Source: Tragulus kanchil (lineage: Eukaryota; Chordata; Mammalia; Artiodactyla; Tragulidae). Taken from it: DNA of 64,000 nucleotides. The position numbers and the translations under genes were made by a program. Below, piece after piece: positions 23,279 through 35,392 of this stretch (position 1 is its first letter; every line of letters begins with the position of its first letter). The stretch spans positions 182,589,801 to 182,653,800 of the forward strand of contig JAIOJX010000025.1 of assembly GCA_022376925.1 (NCBI GenBank). The letters are read 5' to 3'. The notes beneath the pieces are model-generated. The model was not told the origin of the DNA. It did not search any database and saw nothing but the letters and a program-made list of their open reading frames with translations.

Positions 23279-24154
23279 AAAAGGGAAGACCTATTGGGAG
23301 TTTTGTACAGCTCATGGAAGGCAAGGGTGGTGTGGGACCACTGTCTCAAAATGTACCCTTGGGATTTTAATTTATGGAAGGTCCTAAGTGGCTAGCGTGG
23401 TCCAGTCACTCCGCTATGTCTGACTCGAGACTCCATGGACTGTGGCCCTCCAGGCTTCTCCTTCCATGGGATTTCCCAGGCAAGGATACTGGAGCAGATT
23501 GCTCATTCCTTCTCCAGGGAATCTTCCCAATCCAGGGATCAAACCTGGGTCTCCTGCATTGGCAGGTGGATGCTTTACCACTGAGCCATCAGGGAAGCAT
23601 ACTAAGTGATTATATGGGGAAGAACAAGCTACTGAAAGAAGAATTTATAGCTTACATTTCTATGGGGGCCAAGGGGGTCTCTTGCTGTCTGGTACCTGGC
23701 CCTGAATGGATTTAGGGCAGAGGAGAATATTGGCTTGATATGTGAGAGCTGAATAAAGGAGATGCTAAGCGATCTGACAAAATTTTTCTGCTCCTTTAAA
23801 ACAACTGGAAGCCATTCTATCCCCCAAGCTACCTCTCTCAGAATCCAAGGTTCCTAACTGGGACCCAAGGTTGATTTTGACCCACCACTCTTTTCAACTG
23901 GGGCCATTCAAAGGTGTTTTCAAAACCAGACAGTTTTGTATAAAAACATAATTTCTGTTTTTCTCTGGTCCCAATTTCCAGCTCCGCCGTAGCCCTGAAA
24001 AATAACAGTCTGCTTTCCCAGTCCTGGCTGGAGCAGAACAAAGCTGGAATTCTTTCACAACCTCATTTCCCCAAAATGAGTATCATCTGACCTGTCTAGT
24101 ACTTCCTGGGAAACCCATTCAGGAAGTTTGTCTTTATTTCAACAGACTAATAAG

Positions 24155-24880
24155 TTCCCCCAGTGCAAAAGCCTCCCACTAGGATGGCCATAATGAAAAT
24201 AAATACATTTAAAAATAACAAGTGTTGGTAGGGATGTGGATAAATTGGAGCCCTCACACATTGCTGGTGGGAGCTAAAAAATGATGCAGACTCTCTGGAA
24301 AAGTTTAGCAGTTTTCCAAAAAAGTTAAATAATATTACCATATGAGACAGCCATTCTCCTGGATATATACCCTAAGGAAATGGAAACAGACCTCCACATG
24401 AAAATTTATACCTGGGTCTTCCTAGCAGCCTCATTCATAATAGCCAAAAAAGGGAAACAATCAACTGTCCATCAACAAGTGGAGGAACAATTTCCATACA
24501 ATGGAATATTATTTGGCCATAAAAAAACCCCCACAGACTCAAACTAGGGCCCGGATGAAACTTAACAGCATGTTGAGTGAAAGAATCTGGACTCAAAGAC
24601 CACAAGTTGTAGGATTCCATGTACACAAAAAGGGCAGATCTACACAGACGGCAAATCAGTGGCTGCTGGGGTCAGAGGGAAGTGAAATGGGGATTGACCG
24701 CTTAATGGGTTTGGAGGGTCATTTTGGGGTGATGAAAACATTCCGAGATTAGACAGCAGTGATGATGGCACAGTCTTGTGCATATAAGGAAAGTCGTTAA
24801 GTTGTATGCTTTTAAATGGTGAATTTCATGAGCTGTGCATTATATGGTAAAACTGTTCATCAAATAGCAAAAGTATAAGA
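24155..24880 (+). mobile_element. L1 3' region (complete copy)
   Basis: Same L1 as at 22990, here running on past the duplication: 'aatggaatattatttggcca', 'gtggctgctggggtcagagg', then a diverged 3' end. This is probably the correct continuation. Confidence 0.75.
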
Positions 24881-25379
24881 AGGAGTTTGCTATGATTTTT
24901 TTCTGTCTTATGGAATGAATTTCAGCTCCAAATGGCACCTTTGAGACTGGCCTTCTATTTCTGGGGTGTATTCTGACTTTTTGAGGCAAAGAGCAATAGA
25001 TATAAATATTCTGGATTTGATTGAAGGGAAAACAAGAGCAGAAGTTGATTTTTAAAGCATTTCAGGAGCTGACTTTCTGGAGAGCTGCTGTCAACCTGCT
25101 CGCTGTGGAACTTCACTGCCGCTACGCTCGTCTAGAGGAGCCTAGAGGGGCTATTGAGGGAACACTTTTAAAGTCTAAAAATAAAAGTCAATGAGAAAAA
25201 CAATGCAAATTGTCGTTACAATGAAAAAGAATGAAGTGTGAAAATATTTGAAAATTATATAACAAGTCTTAAGCTATTACTAAATAAATAAATAAAAAAA
25301 AAACTCAGTGGAAGAGAAAAAAGTATGCAGATTTGATTCTGCAGAAAACGAATGACTGTAGTCAATAAACATAAAAATA
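24881..25379. other. Intergenic, AT-rich, no gene seen
   Basis: No recognisable feature apart from an AAATAAATAAATAAA run near 25282. Confidence 0.5.
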
Positions 25380-26145
25380 TACAATCTCTAAGTAACATAA
25401 AAATTCCAAATTGAAAATGGGCAGACTATTTAAATAGACATTTCTCTAAAGAACAGGTACATGAAGAACAAATGCTCAACACTGATAATCATTAGAGAAA
25501 TGCACATCAAAACTACAATGAGGTATCAACTCACACTGGTCGGAATGGTCGTCATCAAAAAGTCTACAAATAATAAATGATGGAGGAGGTGTGGGGGGAA
25601 AGGAACTCTTCTGCACTGTTGGCACTGATGTAAATTGGTGCGACTACTATGGAGAACAGTATGCAAGTTCCTTAAAATACTGAAAAATAGAGTTACCATA
25701 CAATCTAGCAATCCAGCTCCTGGCGTGCACCCAGAGAAAACCATAATTTGGAAAAAAGGCATGCAGCCTGATGTTCACGGCAGCACTATTTACAATTGCC
25801 AAGACATGGAAATGATGTAAATGTCCAACAACAGATGAATGGACAAAATGTGGTATATTCGTGCAATGAAGTATTACTCAAATCATAAAGAAGAATGAAA
25901 TGTAATAATGCCTTTTGTAGCAACAAGGACGGATCTAGAGGGTATCACACTGAGTGAGTTAAACTAGACAAAGACAGACATCACATGGCAACCCTTCTAT
26001 GTGGAATCTAAAAAAAAAAGATACAGTAGAAACTATTTACAAGGCAGAAATAGGCCCAAAGATACAGAAAATAAGCTTATGGTTACCAAAGGGGAAAGGG
26101 TGGCGGGGGATAAATTAAGAGTTTGGGATTAGCATATATGTACTT
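25380..26145 (+). mobile_element. L1 LINE 3' region
   Basis: Sense L1: 'gaaatgcacatcaaaactac', 'tactatggagaacagtatgc', 'atgttcacggcagcactatt', 'aatgtccaacaacagatgaa', 'ctatgtggaatctaaaaaaa'. 5'-truncated, with a moderately diverged 3' UTR. Confidence 0.85.
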
Positions 26146-26154
26146 GTGGTTGTT

Positions 26155-26250
26155 GTTTAGTCACTTAGCCATGTCCAGCTGCTTGTGACCCGTGGACTGC
26201 AGTCTGCTGGGCTTCTCTTTCCTCTCAGCTGCCAGCTGAGATCTCATCAG
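26155..26250 (-). mobile_element. Bov-A fragment
   Basis: Short antisense Bov-A text: 'gtttagtcacttagccatgt' and 'gtggactgcagtctgctggg'. Confidence 0.6.
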
Positions 26251-26371
26251 GATTTTCTATGTGGAATTTTATCTCCTGATTCCTGCCTGCACAAGAATCC
26301 TGCACTCATTTGCCATCAGGCTTATTTGGAGTAATGGTGTTACAAAAAGATTAACAAAAAACAAAACAACT

Positions 26372-26465
26372 TGACGATGTCTCTGGTAGTCCAGTGATTA
26401 AGATTCTGTGCTTCCTGGTTGGGGAACTAAAATCCTACATATCACTTGGCCAAAAAATAAATAAG
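26372..26465 (+). mobile_element. CHR-2-like SINE
   Basis: Worn sense copy: 'tctggtagtccagtgattaa', then 'ggttggggaactaaaatcct' and a ggccaaaaaataaataag tail. Confidence 0.7.
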
Positions 26466-26564
26466 AAATAATGATTATAAAATCATTAAATTCATTTGGA
26501 TGATTTTTTCAGATATATTCATTTTATTAGTTATTTTTTAAAAAATATTTTATTTTTTTATTAC

Positions 26565-26768
26565 AGTAACTAGCAGTAAAGCATCTGCCTGTCAATGCAA
26601 TAGACACAAGAGCCACAGGTTCAATCTCCAGGTCAGGAAAATTCCCTGGAGAAGGAAACGGCAACCCACTCCAGTATTCCTGCCTGAGAAATCCCATGGA
26701 CAGAAGGGCCTGGTGGGCTCCAGTCCGTGGAGTCACAAAGAATCAGACACAAGTTAGCGATCGAGCAC
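26565..26768 (+). mobile_element. Bov-A2 SINE
   Basis: Sense Bov-A2: 'agcagtaaagcatctgcctg', 'aacccactccagtattcctg', 'gtcacaaagaatcagacaca'. Confidence 0.88.
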
Positions 26769-28365
26769 GTGTATGTCAAGGCGGCAGGTGCGAGGACTCC
26801 AGAGTCCTGAGGAGATCAGGCATCAGCAGCAAGTCCATTCGTAGGAGCCCTGGGCGCTGAGGGTCCAAGACTGATCCCTGAGACAGTGAGAAAAAAAGTT
26901 ACCTAAGACCTTACAACCCACGTGGGAAGCCCTGACTCCGAGGGAGGAGGAAGGGGCTGCGTAGGAGTGGAGCCACGCTGGGCCCCAGCCAGGTGTGAGC
27001 GGTTCGCTGCGCCCTGGGTGCAGAGTGGTCTTTACGTGGGGGCTGGGGAGCAGCTGTGCCAGGGTCCCCACAGGCCACCTCTGCTGGGGCCCCAACGCAA
27101 ACCCTGAGCATTCGAGGATTCCGCCTCTCTGAGGCGATCAAGTGCCTTAGAGAGGATGGCCAGGTATCATGGCAGCCAGAGGGCTCCACCCAGCCCTGGG
27201 TCCCCACCACGTCAAAAGACAGACTTGGGGAAATTCCCTGGCTTCCAGGGCTGAGGACTCTGCCCTTTCACTGGCTGGACCTGGGTTCAAACCCTGGTCG
27301 GGGAATGAAGATCCCACATGACGGGAGGCGAGGCCCTAAAAAAGACAAGACGGAGTTGGAAAGGCCAACAGAGTTCTCATTTCAAAAAGAAAAAAAAGAG
27401 AGAGAGAGAAAATGGAGCATTCCAGAACGCCAAGCCTGGCCCCACAGACGAGCGCTCTTCGCACAGAAGGTTGAGGTCCTGTCCCTGGGGACACGGTATC
27501 CGCCTTGGTCATCCCGGGGCCACCTTTGAGCGCCTGGAGACGGCTCCCGGTAAGCCGGGAGGGCGCCTGGCTCTGGTCGAGGGAGGGCTCACCCCAGCTA
27601 AACACTGAGGGCGTCCTGGGGGCGGCAGCAGCCACCAAGGTTCGAGGCAGCTCTGGAAAGCACACGCCTGCGTGCGGGGGAGCTGGGCTGGCTCTCAGGA
27701 TGCGGGACCTGTCTGCAGGTCACCTGTCTTTCCTGGCAGCTCCAAGGGCAGCCCTGCCCAAGACTGGCAAACTGCGTGTCCTCTGCTGCCATCTGATGGT
27801 TGCTAATGACTTTGACGCTTGACCCGGTCATGGACATGCTTTCCGTGCAAGCGGCAGACGTGGGCCCCAGCACAGGAGCCCCTGAGGCCAAGCTCGGCCA
27901 CATGTTTGCATATCTGGATCACTGACAGTCATGGGTGCCACTGCACTCTCAGCAAGGAGCCCTGCTGGTGGGCTAATGAGCAGGACATTCTACAGACCCT
28001 TCAGTCCCTTCTTATGCTCAGCTGGAGGCATCAACAGAGGAAGAAGGAACTCTGAAGGCCGGGGCTGGCAAGGGCAGCTGGAGACGCGGCGGTCAGCATT
28101 ACGGACTCCCTGGGAGCCAGACCAGCTGAGCGTCGATGCAACGGGCCCTCAGCACGAGTGCAACCAGGGCCGCTCGCCCCAGCGCCTGCCCGTGATTCGA
28201 AACAACGACCAGGAATCCGAAGGCAGACCTCCCGAGTCTACAGGCCAGGGTCCACCACGCCCATCCTGGTACTTGGTGTCTGTGGGCAAGTTGCTCCAGG
28301 AGCACATCAATGCTGACGGGCTGTTTTCAGACCTGGGTGGGGAAAGGGCAGCAGCAGGCTAAGGT
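26769..28365. other. GC-rich unique intergenic block
   Basis: The most GC-rich non-repeat stretch of the intergenic region. It is interrupted by a CHR-2-like SINE (plus, about 27230-27345) and a short GA-rich run near 27395-27410. Overlapping open frames of 90-157 codons occur on both strands, but none shows a domain I know. Human FGFBP2 would map roughly here, but none of its cysteine pattern was found. Confidence 0.5.
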
Positions 28366-28562
28366 TAGACCTCCTGGTGGCTCAGATGGTATAGCATCTG
28401 CTTGTAATGGGGGAGGCCCGGGTTCAGTCCCTGGGTCAGGAAGATCCCTTGGAGAAGGGAATGGCTACCCACTCCAGTATTCTTGCCTTAAGAATCCCAG
28501 GGAGAGAGGGGCCTGGTGGGCTACAGTCCTTGGGGTCACAAAGAGTCAGACGCGACTGAGTG
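28366..28562 (+). mobile_element. Bov-A2 SINE
   Basis: Sense Bov-A2 from 'gacctcctggtggctcagat' to 'agagtcagacgcgactgagt'. Confidence 0.9.
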
Positions 28563-28639
28563 ACAAACACTACTACTAACCACCATGGACATCCAAGACT
28601 TCCCCTGAAATTTGCTGGAATTCAATGGACTCCATGTGT

Positions 28640-28850
28640 GTGTGCTAGGTCGTTTCAGTCGTGTTCAACTCTTTGTGACACTGTAGACCGCAGCCTTCCA
28701 GGCTCCTCTGTCCATGGGATTCTCCAGATAATAATACGGGAGTGGGGTGCCATTTCCTTCTCCATGGAATCTTCCCAACTCTGGGATCAAATCAGCATCT
28801 CTTGCATCTGCAGACAGGCTCTTTACCACTAGCACCAGCTGGGATGCCCT
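28640..28850 (-). mobile_element. Bov-A2 SINE
   Basis: Antisense Bov-A2 ('tttcagtcgtgttcaactct' to 'cagacaggctctttaccact'). It faces the sense copy about 75 bp to the left, making an inverted SINE pair. Confidence 0.88.
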
Positions 28851-29280
28851 CAGGAGACTGTCCTCCACTCCTCCTGGAGTTTGCCTCTCTAATGAGTCTG
28901 TGACACTACCTAAGCTCCTCATCCTACTACCAAGGCACCAACGGTCTATAGTTTGCACTGAGACTTCACCACACTTTTTGGACAAAAGCTATTTTCTAAA
29001 TCTGGGTCCCCAACCTTGGATCAGGACCTGGCACCAGTCCAGGACCTGGTAGGAACCAGGCAGGAGACAAGGGGTGTCTGAAACCAGACCGTTCCCCAGC
29101 TCCTGTTCCTGATGCTGAGAAGTCAGGGGACCAGTGTTTCAAATGAAGCAGGATATTCTCCATTGGGGTGAAGTTGCTCAACCAACTTTATGTTGTTTGG
29201 ACTAATCTGGAAAGCTTGTTAAAATACATGTTCCTGGGCTCTCTCAGAGACTCTGATTCAGTGTGTCTGAGGTGGAGACA

Positions 29281-29627
29281 GAATTAGCCTCTTGGGGGAT
29301 TCCCATGGAGCTCAGGAGTAACGAATCCACCTGCCCATGCAGGAGACACCGGTTCCACCCCTAATCCAGGAAGATGAAACCTGCCTTGGAGCTACTAAGC
29401 CTCTGCACCGCAACTACTGAGCCCGAGCTCTAGAGCCTGGAAGCCAGAACTACCGAAGCCCACATGCCTAGAGCCCATGCTTTGCAGCAAGAAAAGCCAC
29501 TGCAGTGAGCAGCCTGTGACTGCAACCAAGGGTCACCCTCTTTCTCGGCAACTAGAGAAAAAAGCCCATATAGCAATGAAGACTCAGTCTAGGCAAAATT
29601 CAATAAATTAAGTTGAAGAATTAGCCT
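29281..29627 (+). mobile_element. CHR-type SINE with TSD
   Basis: 10-bp duplication GAATTAGCCT at 29281-29290 and 29618-29627. The body has a tRNA-like head, then 'cgcaactactgagcccgagc', 'gcaagaaaagccactgcagt' and an A-rich tail. The sequence just left of it (29210-29280) resembles an old MER5-type DNA transposon. Confidence 0.88.
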
Positions 29628-29879
29628 TTTGTGAGTCCCCTAGGTGGTCCGTCTGTTTCTCAGGACACACTTTGAATAGGACTGATTCACACTGTGTTTC
29701 ATCATTGGAGAACACCAGACAGGTCTCTGCTGGTTTTAATTTAAAATGTTCAGTATGTGGTCTGTGCCCAAACCAACCCTAGCTTGAGACTTTATTACTG
29801 AGTCCAATTTGTACTGCTCACTGTAGGACAGAAAAATAAATCGAGAGAGGTGTAGAGGCAAGAAAAAATGATTTTATTT

Positions 29880-30292
29880 GGGAATCCCTACATATGGATG
29901 TGAGAGTTGGACCATAAAGAAGGCTGAGTGCTGAAGAATTGATGCTTTCAAACTGTGGTGTTGCAGAAGACTCTTGAGAGTCCTTTGGTCTGCAAGGAGA
30001 TCAAACCAGCCAATCCTAAAGGAAATCATGCCTGAATGTTCATGGGCGGGACTGACGCTGAAACTCCAGCATTTGGGCCGCCTGATACAAAGAGCTGACA
30101 TGATGGAAAAGACCCTGAAGCTGGGAAAGATGGCAGGGAGGGCAAGAAGAGGAGGCGAGAGTTGGATGGCATCACTGACTCAATGCATGTGAGTGTGAGA
30201 AAACTCTAGGAGATGGTGAAGGACCAGGAAGCCTGACATGCTGCTGTCCAAGGGGTTGCAGAGTTGGGTACAACCGAGCGACAACAACAGAG
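29880..30292 (+). mobile_element. BovB 3' fragment
   Basis: Sense BovB: 'tgtgagagttggaccataaa', 'gaagactcttgagagtcctt', 'cagcatttgggccgcctgat', 'gagcgacaacaacag'. This is the opposite orientation to the other BovB pieces. Confidence 0.87.
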
Positions 30293-30680
30293 AGGATGGT
30301 GGACTCCCGACCCAAAGAACCATCTTAACTGAGTCAGAATTCAGACTTCTTTTCTACTATAAGCGGAGTAGGTGAGACTGCTTGCTGTAGCCTTTTGCCT
30401 TTCCTCTTTTTTTAAAAAAAATTAAATATTAATTTTTTTTAACAGTGTTGTGCTGACTTCAGCCCTACAACAGTGTAAACAGTGCTGGAATCCTTTTTTC
30501 TTGCAGCTGTCCAGGTAGCTCTGGCCACAGTGTTCCTATAAACCTCCCGGCAAGGCAGCTCCCATCCTGTGTTTATCACTATATGAAGGTCAAAGTGCTG
30601 TACCGCTAAAGGTCAGAGCCTGGGGAAGGGGATGGCCTGGGTATTTCAGGCTCTAGGCAACATTCTTTTACACCAGAGGT
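30293..30680. other. Intergenic, no gene seen
   Basis: Unique-looking, with T- and A-rich tracts near 30410-30440. Confidence 0.5.
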
Positions 30681-31208
30681 GGAGTCAGCATGACTAATCT
30701 GAGGCAACAGAGCAGGGAGATCAGAGCTGAAGGAACAGAGTCCTTGTGGAGGCCTTTTTGTTCTCTGTTACAGTGTGTCTGTGCTGAGAGCCAGGGGCTG
30801 AAGAACCTGGGAGACCTGGATCCTTTTCTGCCCCAAACCCCTATGGCCTGGGCGATACTGCACAACAATTCTGTAAGCTTCAGGCCACTGAGCTTCTAAC
30901 TAGAACTACAACTGCTGACCTCATAGGATGCAGGGAGGATTATGCGGCGGACCAGTGAAAGGCACACAGCCTTCATAGAAACAAATTTATCAAATGCGGC
31001 AGAGATCTTCAATGTGTATATTTTTTAGAAATCCAACTGCAAGAAAACCCCCCAACTCCCACCACCCCTCTGCCATCTATGTCTCATCCACTCATCAAGG
31101 GAACCATCTTCGTTTCCAGCACTGAGCTCCGAGCAGGCTGGGCCTAGTCTGCGGGCTCACCTGTCCCTGACCCAGTGTCAACACAGTTCTTGGGATACGA
31201 CGGGTGAT

Positions 31209-31241
31209 CTACCTATCTGTCTATCTTTCTATCTATCTAGT
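31209..31241. repeat. (CTAT)n microsatellite
   Basis: Interrupted CTAT/CTGT run. The D6 copy is at 32289-32321. Confidence 0.85.
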
Positions 31242-31321
31242 CTGTTAGGTCCAGCCTCCTGGGAGTGCAGTGTCAGTGCTGGAAACCAGGATGACCCATT
31301 TGATACGGCCATATACAAGCT

Positions 31322-31766
31322 GGGCTTCCCAGGTGGTGCTAGTGGTAAAGAATCCACCTGCCACTGCAGCAGATACGAGAGATGGGGGTTCGATCCCTGG
31401 GTTGGGAAGATCCCCTAAAGGAGGAAATGGCAACCCATTCCAGTATTTTTTTTTTTATTATTTTCCCCCCATCATGCCTCTTTTATTTATATTTATTTTC
31501 ATGAATCTTTTTTATTCTTTGGCGTGTGTGGGCCTCCCATTGCAGTGGCCCCTCTCACTGCAGAGCACCAGCTCTGGGCGCATGGGCTCCAGAGCGCAGG
31601 CTCGCATTTGGACACACAGGTCCAGTCGCTCCGCAGCACATGGTATCCTTCCGGGTCAGGGATCAAACCGGTGCCCTTGCACTGCAAGGCAGACTCTCTA
31701 CCCACTGGACCACCAGGAAGCTCCTCCATTCCAGTATTCTTGACTGGAAAATCCCACGGACAGAGG
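31322..31766 (+). mobile_element. Bov-A2 split by a younger SINE
   Basis: A sense Bov-A2 runs 31322-31447, is interrupted by a minus-strand tRNA-derived SINE (31448-31725), and resumes at 31726. The 13-bp repeat CCATTCCAGTATT at 31435-31447 and 31726-31738 is the target-site duplication of the inner element. In D6 copy 2 (32402-32905) the Bov-A2 continues to its normal end. Confidence 0.92.
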
Positions 31767-32904
31767 AGTCAGCATGACTAATCTGAGGCAACAGAGCAGG
31801 GAGATCAGAGCTGAAGGAACAGAGTCCTTGTGGAGGCCTTTTTGTTCTCTGTTACAGTGTGTCTGTGCTGAGAGCCAGGGGCTGAAGAACCTGGGAGACC
31901 TGGATCCTTTTCTGCCCCAAACCCCTATGGCCTGGGCGATACTGCACAACAATTCTGTAAGCTTCAGGCCACTGAGCTTCTAACTAGAACTACAACTGCT
32001 GACCTCATAGGATGCAGGTAGGATTATCGGACCAGTGAAAGGCACACAGCCTTCATAGAAACAAATTTATCAAATGCGGCAGAGATCTTCAATGTGTATA
32101 TTTTTTAGAAATCCAACTGCAAGAAAACCCCCCAACTCCCACCACCCCTCTGCCATCTATGTCTCATCCACTCATCAAGGGAACCATCTTCGTTTCCAGC
32201 ACTGAGCTCCGAGCAGGCTGGGCCTAGTCTGCGGGCTCACCTGTCCCTGACCCAGTGTCAACACAGTTCTTGGGATACGACGGGTGATCTACCTATCTGT
32301 CTATCTTTCTATCTATCTAGTCTGTTAGGTCCAGCCTCCTGGGAGTGCAGTGTCAGTGCTGGAAACCAGGATGACCCATTTGATACGGCCATATACAAGC
32401 TGGGCTTCCCAGGTGGTGCTAGTGGTAAAGAATCCACCTGCCACTGCAGCAGATACGAGAGATGGGGGTTCGATCCCTGGGTTGGGAAGATCCCCTAAAG
32501 GAGGAAATGGCAACCCATTCCAGTATTTTTTTTTTTATTATTTTCCCCCCATCATGCCTCTTTTATTTATATTTATTTTCATGAATCTTTTTTATTCTTT
32601 GGCGTGTGTGGGCCTCCCATTGCAGTGGCCCCTCTCACTGCAGAGCACCAGCTCTGGGCGCATGGGCTCCAGAGCGCAGGCTCGCATTTGGACACACAGG
32701 TCCAGTCGCTCCGCGGCACATGGTATCCTTCCGGGTCAGGGATCAAACCGGTGCCCCTTGCACTGCAAGGCAGACTCTCTACCCACTGGACCACCAGGGA
32801 AGCTCCTCCATTCCAGTATTCTTGACTGGAAAATCCCACGGACAGAGGAGCCTTCAGGGCAGCAGTCTATGAGGTCACGAAGAGTCGGACACAACTGAGC
32901 ACAC

Positions 32905-33469
32905 ACGCGCACACACACACATATACAAATTAGATGAAATGCCTATAGAAACTGTATGCATAATTCTCAACCCAGGTAACACCTAAGAATTCCCTGGGAT
33001 ACATCTCAGAAACTGGTTTAATCCATTGGAGGTGTATGTTCCTCAACCTTGGTGGTTCAGAATCACTGGGGGAAAACTGTAAATCCACCTGCTCAAGCCT
33101 CTTTTGTCAGCCTCTCTCGAGGGAGGACCCAAGGCCCAGCCATCTCAAGAAGCGCCCTCCTTGGATGGACCCATCCAGCAGAGGGGCCCGGGGACCACCA
33201 AGCCAGAGGCAGAGGCAACGGACGGACTCAAGCAGCGGATTGCTCACGTGCTCTCAGACACAGACAGACATCAAGGATAAATTAAGAGTGGGATGAGTGA
33301 CTGTTTGGGGCATGTCTAATAACATTTTTTATTTTCTGCCATGTTGGATTTTGACGCTCCACCTTAATTTCTGGATGTACAGACAGCTCTTGTGTGTTCA
33401 TTTCTCTGGCTATTTGCTATTGTTGTTGGGTGACTGCAAGCTGAATAACACCCTCTCCCACCCTTTTTT
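32905..33469. other. Intergenic, old DNA-transposon scrap
   Basis: A short CA run at 32906-32922, then at about 33029-33110 text like an old MER5-type element ('cctcaaccttggtggttcag', 'aatcactggggg'). The rest is unique-looking with no gene. Confidence 0.45.
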
Positions 33470-33810
33470 AAACAATTTTGCTTAAGCGTTTTGGCTGGGT
33501 CTTCATCGCTGGGTGGACTTTTCTCTAGCTGGAGCGCGCAGGGCCTCCTCTCTAGGTGTGGAGCCCGGGTTCTCACTGCAGGGGCGCCTCTGGTAGAGAA
33601 GCATGGGCTCTAGGGCCAGCGGCCCTCAGCAGCTGCGGCGCACGGGCTTGGGAGTTGCGGCTCTCGGGCTCTGGAGCACAGGCTCCGTAGCTGTGACGCA
33701 TGGGCTTCGCTGCTCGATAGCACGTGGGGTCCACCCAGAGCAGGGATCCCTCCTGGGTCTCCTGCACGGACAGACGGACTCTTTACAACTGAGCAGCTGG
33801 GAAAGCTCCT
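33470..33810 (-). mobile_element. CHR-type SINE
   Basis: Antisense CHR: 'gttttggctgggtcttcatc', 'ctcagcagctgcggcgcacg', 'gctcgatagcacgtggggtc', 'ctttacaactgagcagctgg'. The D7 copy is at about 34559-34899. Confidence 0.85.
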
Positions 33811-33939
33811 CTGCCCCTCCAAATTTACGTCCACTAGTATCAGGGAATGTTAGAAAACTGGTTGGTTGTAGACGTGGTGAAACAAAGATGCAGGCGTTCT
33901 TGCTTAGGAAGGGCTCTGATCCGATGACCGGTGGCCTCA

Positions 33940-34215
33940 GGAGGTGAGAGAGACTGGACCCCAGACATGCCGAGGAGAGCGGCAGGTGAACCGAGGCAGA
34001 GGCTCAAGGGATAATGTCTACAAACCGGGGGAGGCCAAGGACAGGCAGCGGCGTCGGAATCTCGGGGAGCGGCCAGGACACCCTCTTCCTTGCGCTCCCC
34101 AGGAGGAACCGGCTGTGCCGGCTGTGGGTTTCAGACTTCCGGCCTGCACTCAAGAGGAGAAGACGTTGCTTGAAGCCATTTGGTTTGTGTGATGTGTTAC
34201 AGCGCCCTAAGAAAA
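33940..34215 (+). mobile_element. MLT1-like MaLR LTR fragment
   Basis: 'gtgggtttcagacttccggc', 'cttgaagccatttggtttgt', 'gtgatgtgttacagcgccct' and 'aagaaaac' match the 3' part of an ancient MLT1-class (ERVL-MaLR) solo LTR. No internal viral genes are visible. The D7 copy is at about 35029-35304. Confidence 0.65.
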
Positions 34216-35386
34216 CAACACAGAGACTTCATTGACATCTGTTGTTTAGGTCTATTTTTAAATAAAGCGATTAGAGTCGTCATTCTGAAATCACTCTTTT
34301 ATTGTTCACACACATATCAGCTACGAACACTTGTTGAACTTTCTCGAATGAGGGGTCCGGGTTCCCATTCCATGAAACGTACTCCAATTCCTGTATTGTT
34401 CCAGAGGCTAAATGGGAAAGAATGAATGTGTAACATTTTTAACTTCAACAGAAGGCTCGGATGATTAATAAAGAAAAACTTAAAGAGCAGACATGCCCGG
34501 TGCTTTTCGTGAGCGCTCGACCCCACGGGCTATTGTTGTTGGGTGACTGCTAAATTTTAAACAATTTTGCTTAAGCGTTTTGGCTGGGTCTTCATCGCTG
34601 GGTGGCCTTTTCTCTAGCTGGAGCGCGCAGGGCCTCCCCTCTCGGTGTGCAGCCCGGGCTCTCACTGCAGGGGCGCCTCTGGTAGAGAAGCATGGGCTCT
34701 AGGGCCAGCGGCCCTCAGCAGCTGCGGCGCACGGGCTTGGGAGTTGCGGCTCTCGGGCTCTGGAGCACAGGCTCCGTAGCTGTGACGCATGGGCTTCGCT
34801 GCTCGATAGCACGTGGGGTCCACCCAGAGCAGGGATCCCTCCTGGGTCTCCTGCACGGACAGACGGACTCTTTACAACTGAGCAGCTGGGAAAGCTCCTC
34901 TGCCCCTCCAAATTTACGTCCACTAGTATCAGGGAATGTTAGAAAACTGGTTGGTTGTAGACGTGGTGAAACAAAGATGCAGGCGTTCTTGCTTAGGAAG
35001 GGCTCTGATCCGATGACCGGTGGCCTCAGGAGGTGAGAGAGACTGGACCCCAGACATGCCGAGGAGAGCGGCAGGTGAACCGAGGCAGAGGCTCAAGGGA
35101 TAATGTCTACAAACCGGGGGAGGCCAAGGACAGGCAGCGGCGTCGGAATCTCGGGGAGCGGCCAGGACAACCTCTTCCTTGCGCTCCCCAGGAGGAACCG
35201 GCTGTGCCGGCTGTGGGTTTCAGACTTCCGGCCTGCACTCAAGAGGAGAAGACGTTGCTTGAAGCCATTTGGTTTGTGTGATGTGTTACAGCGCCCTAAG
35301 AAAACAACACAGAGACTTCATTGACATCTGTTGTTTAGGTCTATTTTTAAATAAAGCGATTAGAGTCGTCATTCTGAAATCACTCT

Positions 35387-35392
35387 TTTATT
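35387..35392 (-). terminator. Candidate PROM1 polyA signal (distal)
   Basis: AATAAA on the minus strand, about 1.34 kb beyond the PROM1 stop, and the first canonical signal met downstream. A weaker ATTAAA lies nearer, at 36332-36337. Either could end the transcript. The intervening unique, SINE-free sequence (35.6-36.7 kb) is consistent with a 3' UTR. Confidence 0.45.

Larger units (their letters stand above)
22117..24443. repeat. Tandem duplication D5 (offset 1165 bp)
   Basis: 22117-23278 recurs at 23282-24443. At the junction copy 1 reads ataatag-aaaaggga, where copy 2 continues ataatag-ccaaaaaaggga, so it is joined at a short shared aaggga. The unit holds a Bov-A2 SINE and an L1 fragment. 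Confidence 0.93.
30681..32849. repeat. Tandem duplication D6 (offset 1084-1080 bp)
   Basis: 30681-31766 recurs at 31765-32849. Differences: atgcggcgg against atcgg (4-bp loss), gtgccc-ttg against gtgccccttg, accagg-aag against accagggaag, and one A/G change in the SINE. Mostly homopolymer-type indels. The junction lies inside a Bov-A2 at the shared agaggag. Confidence 0.93.
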
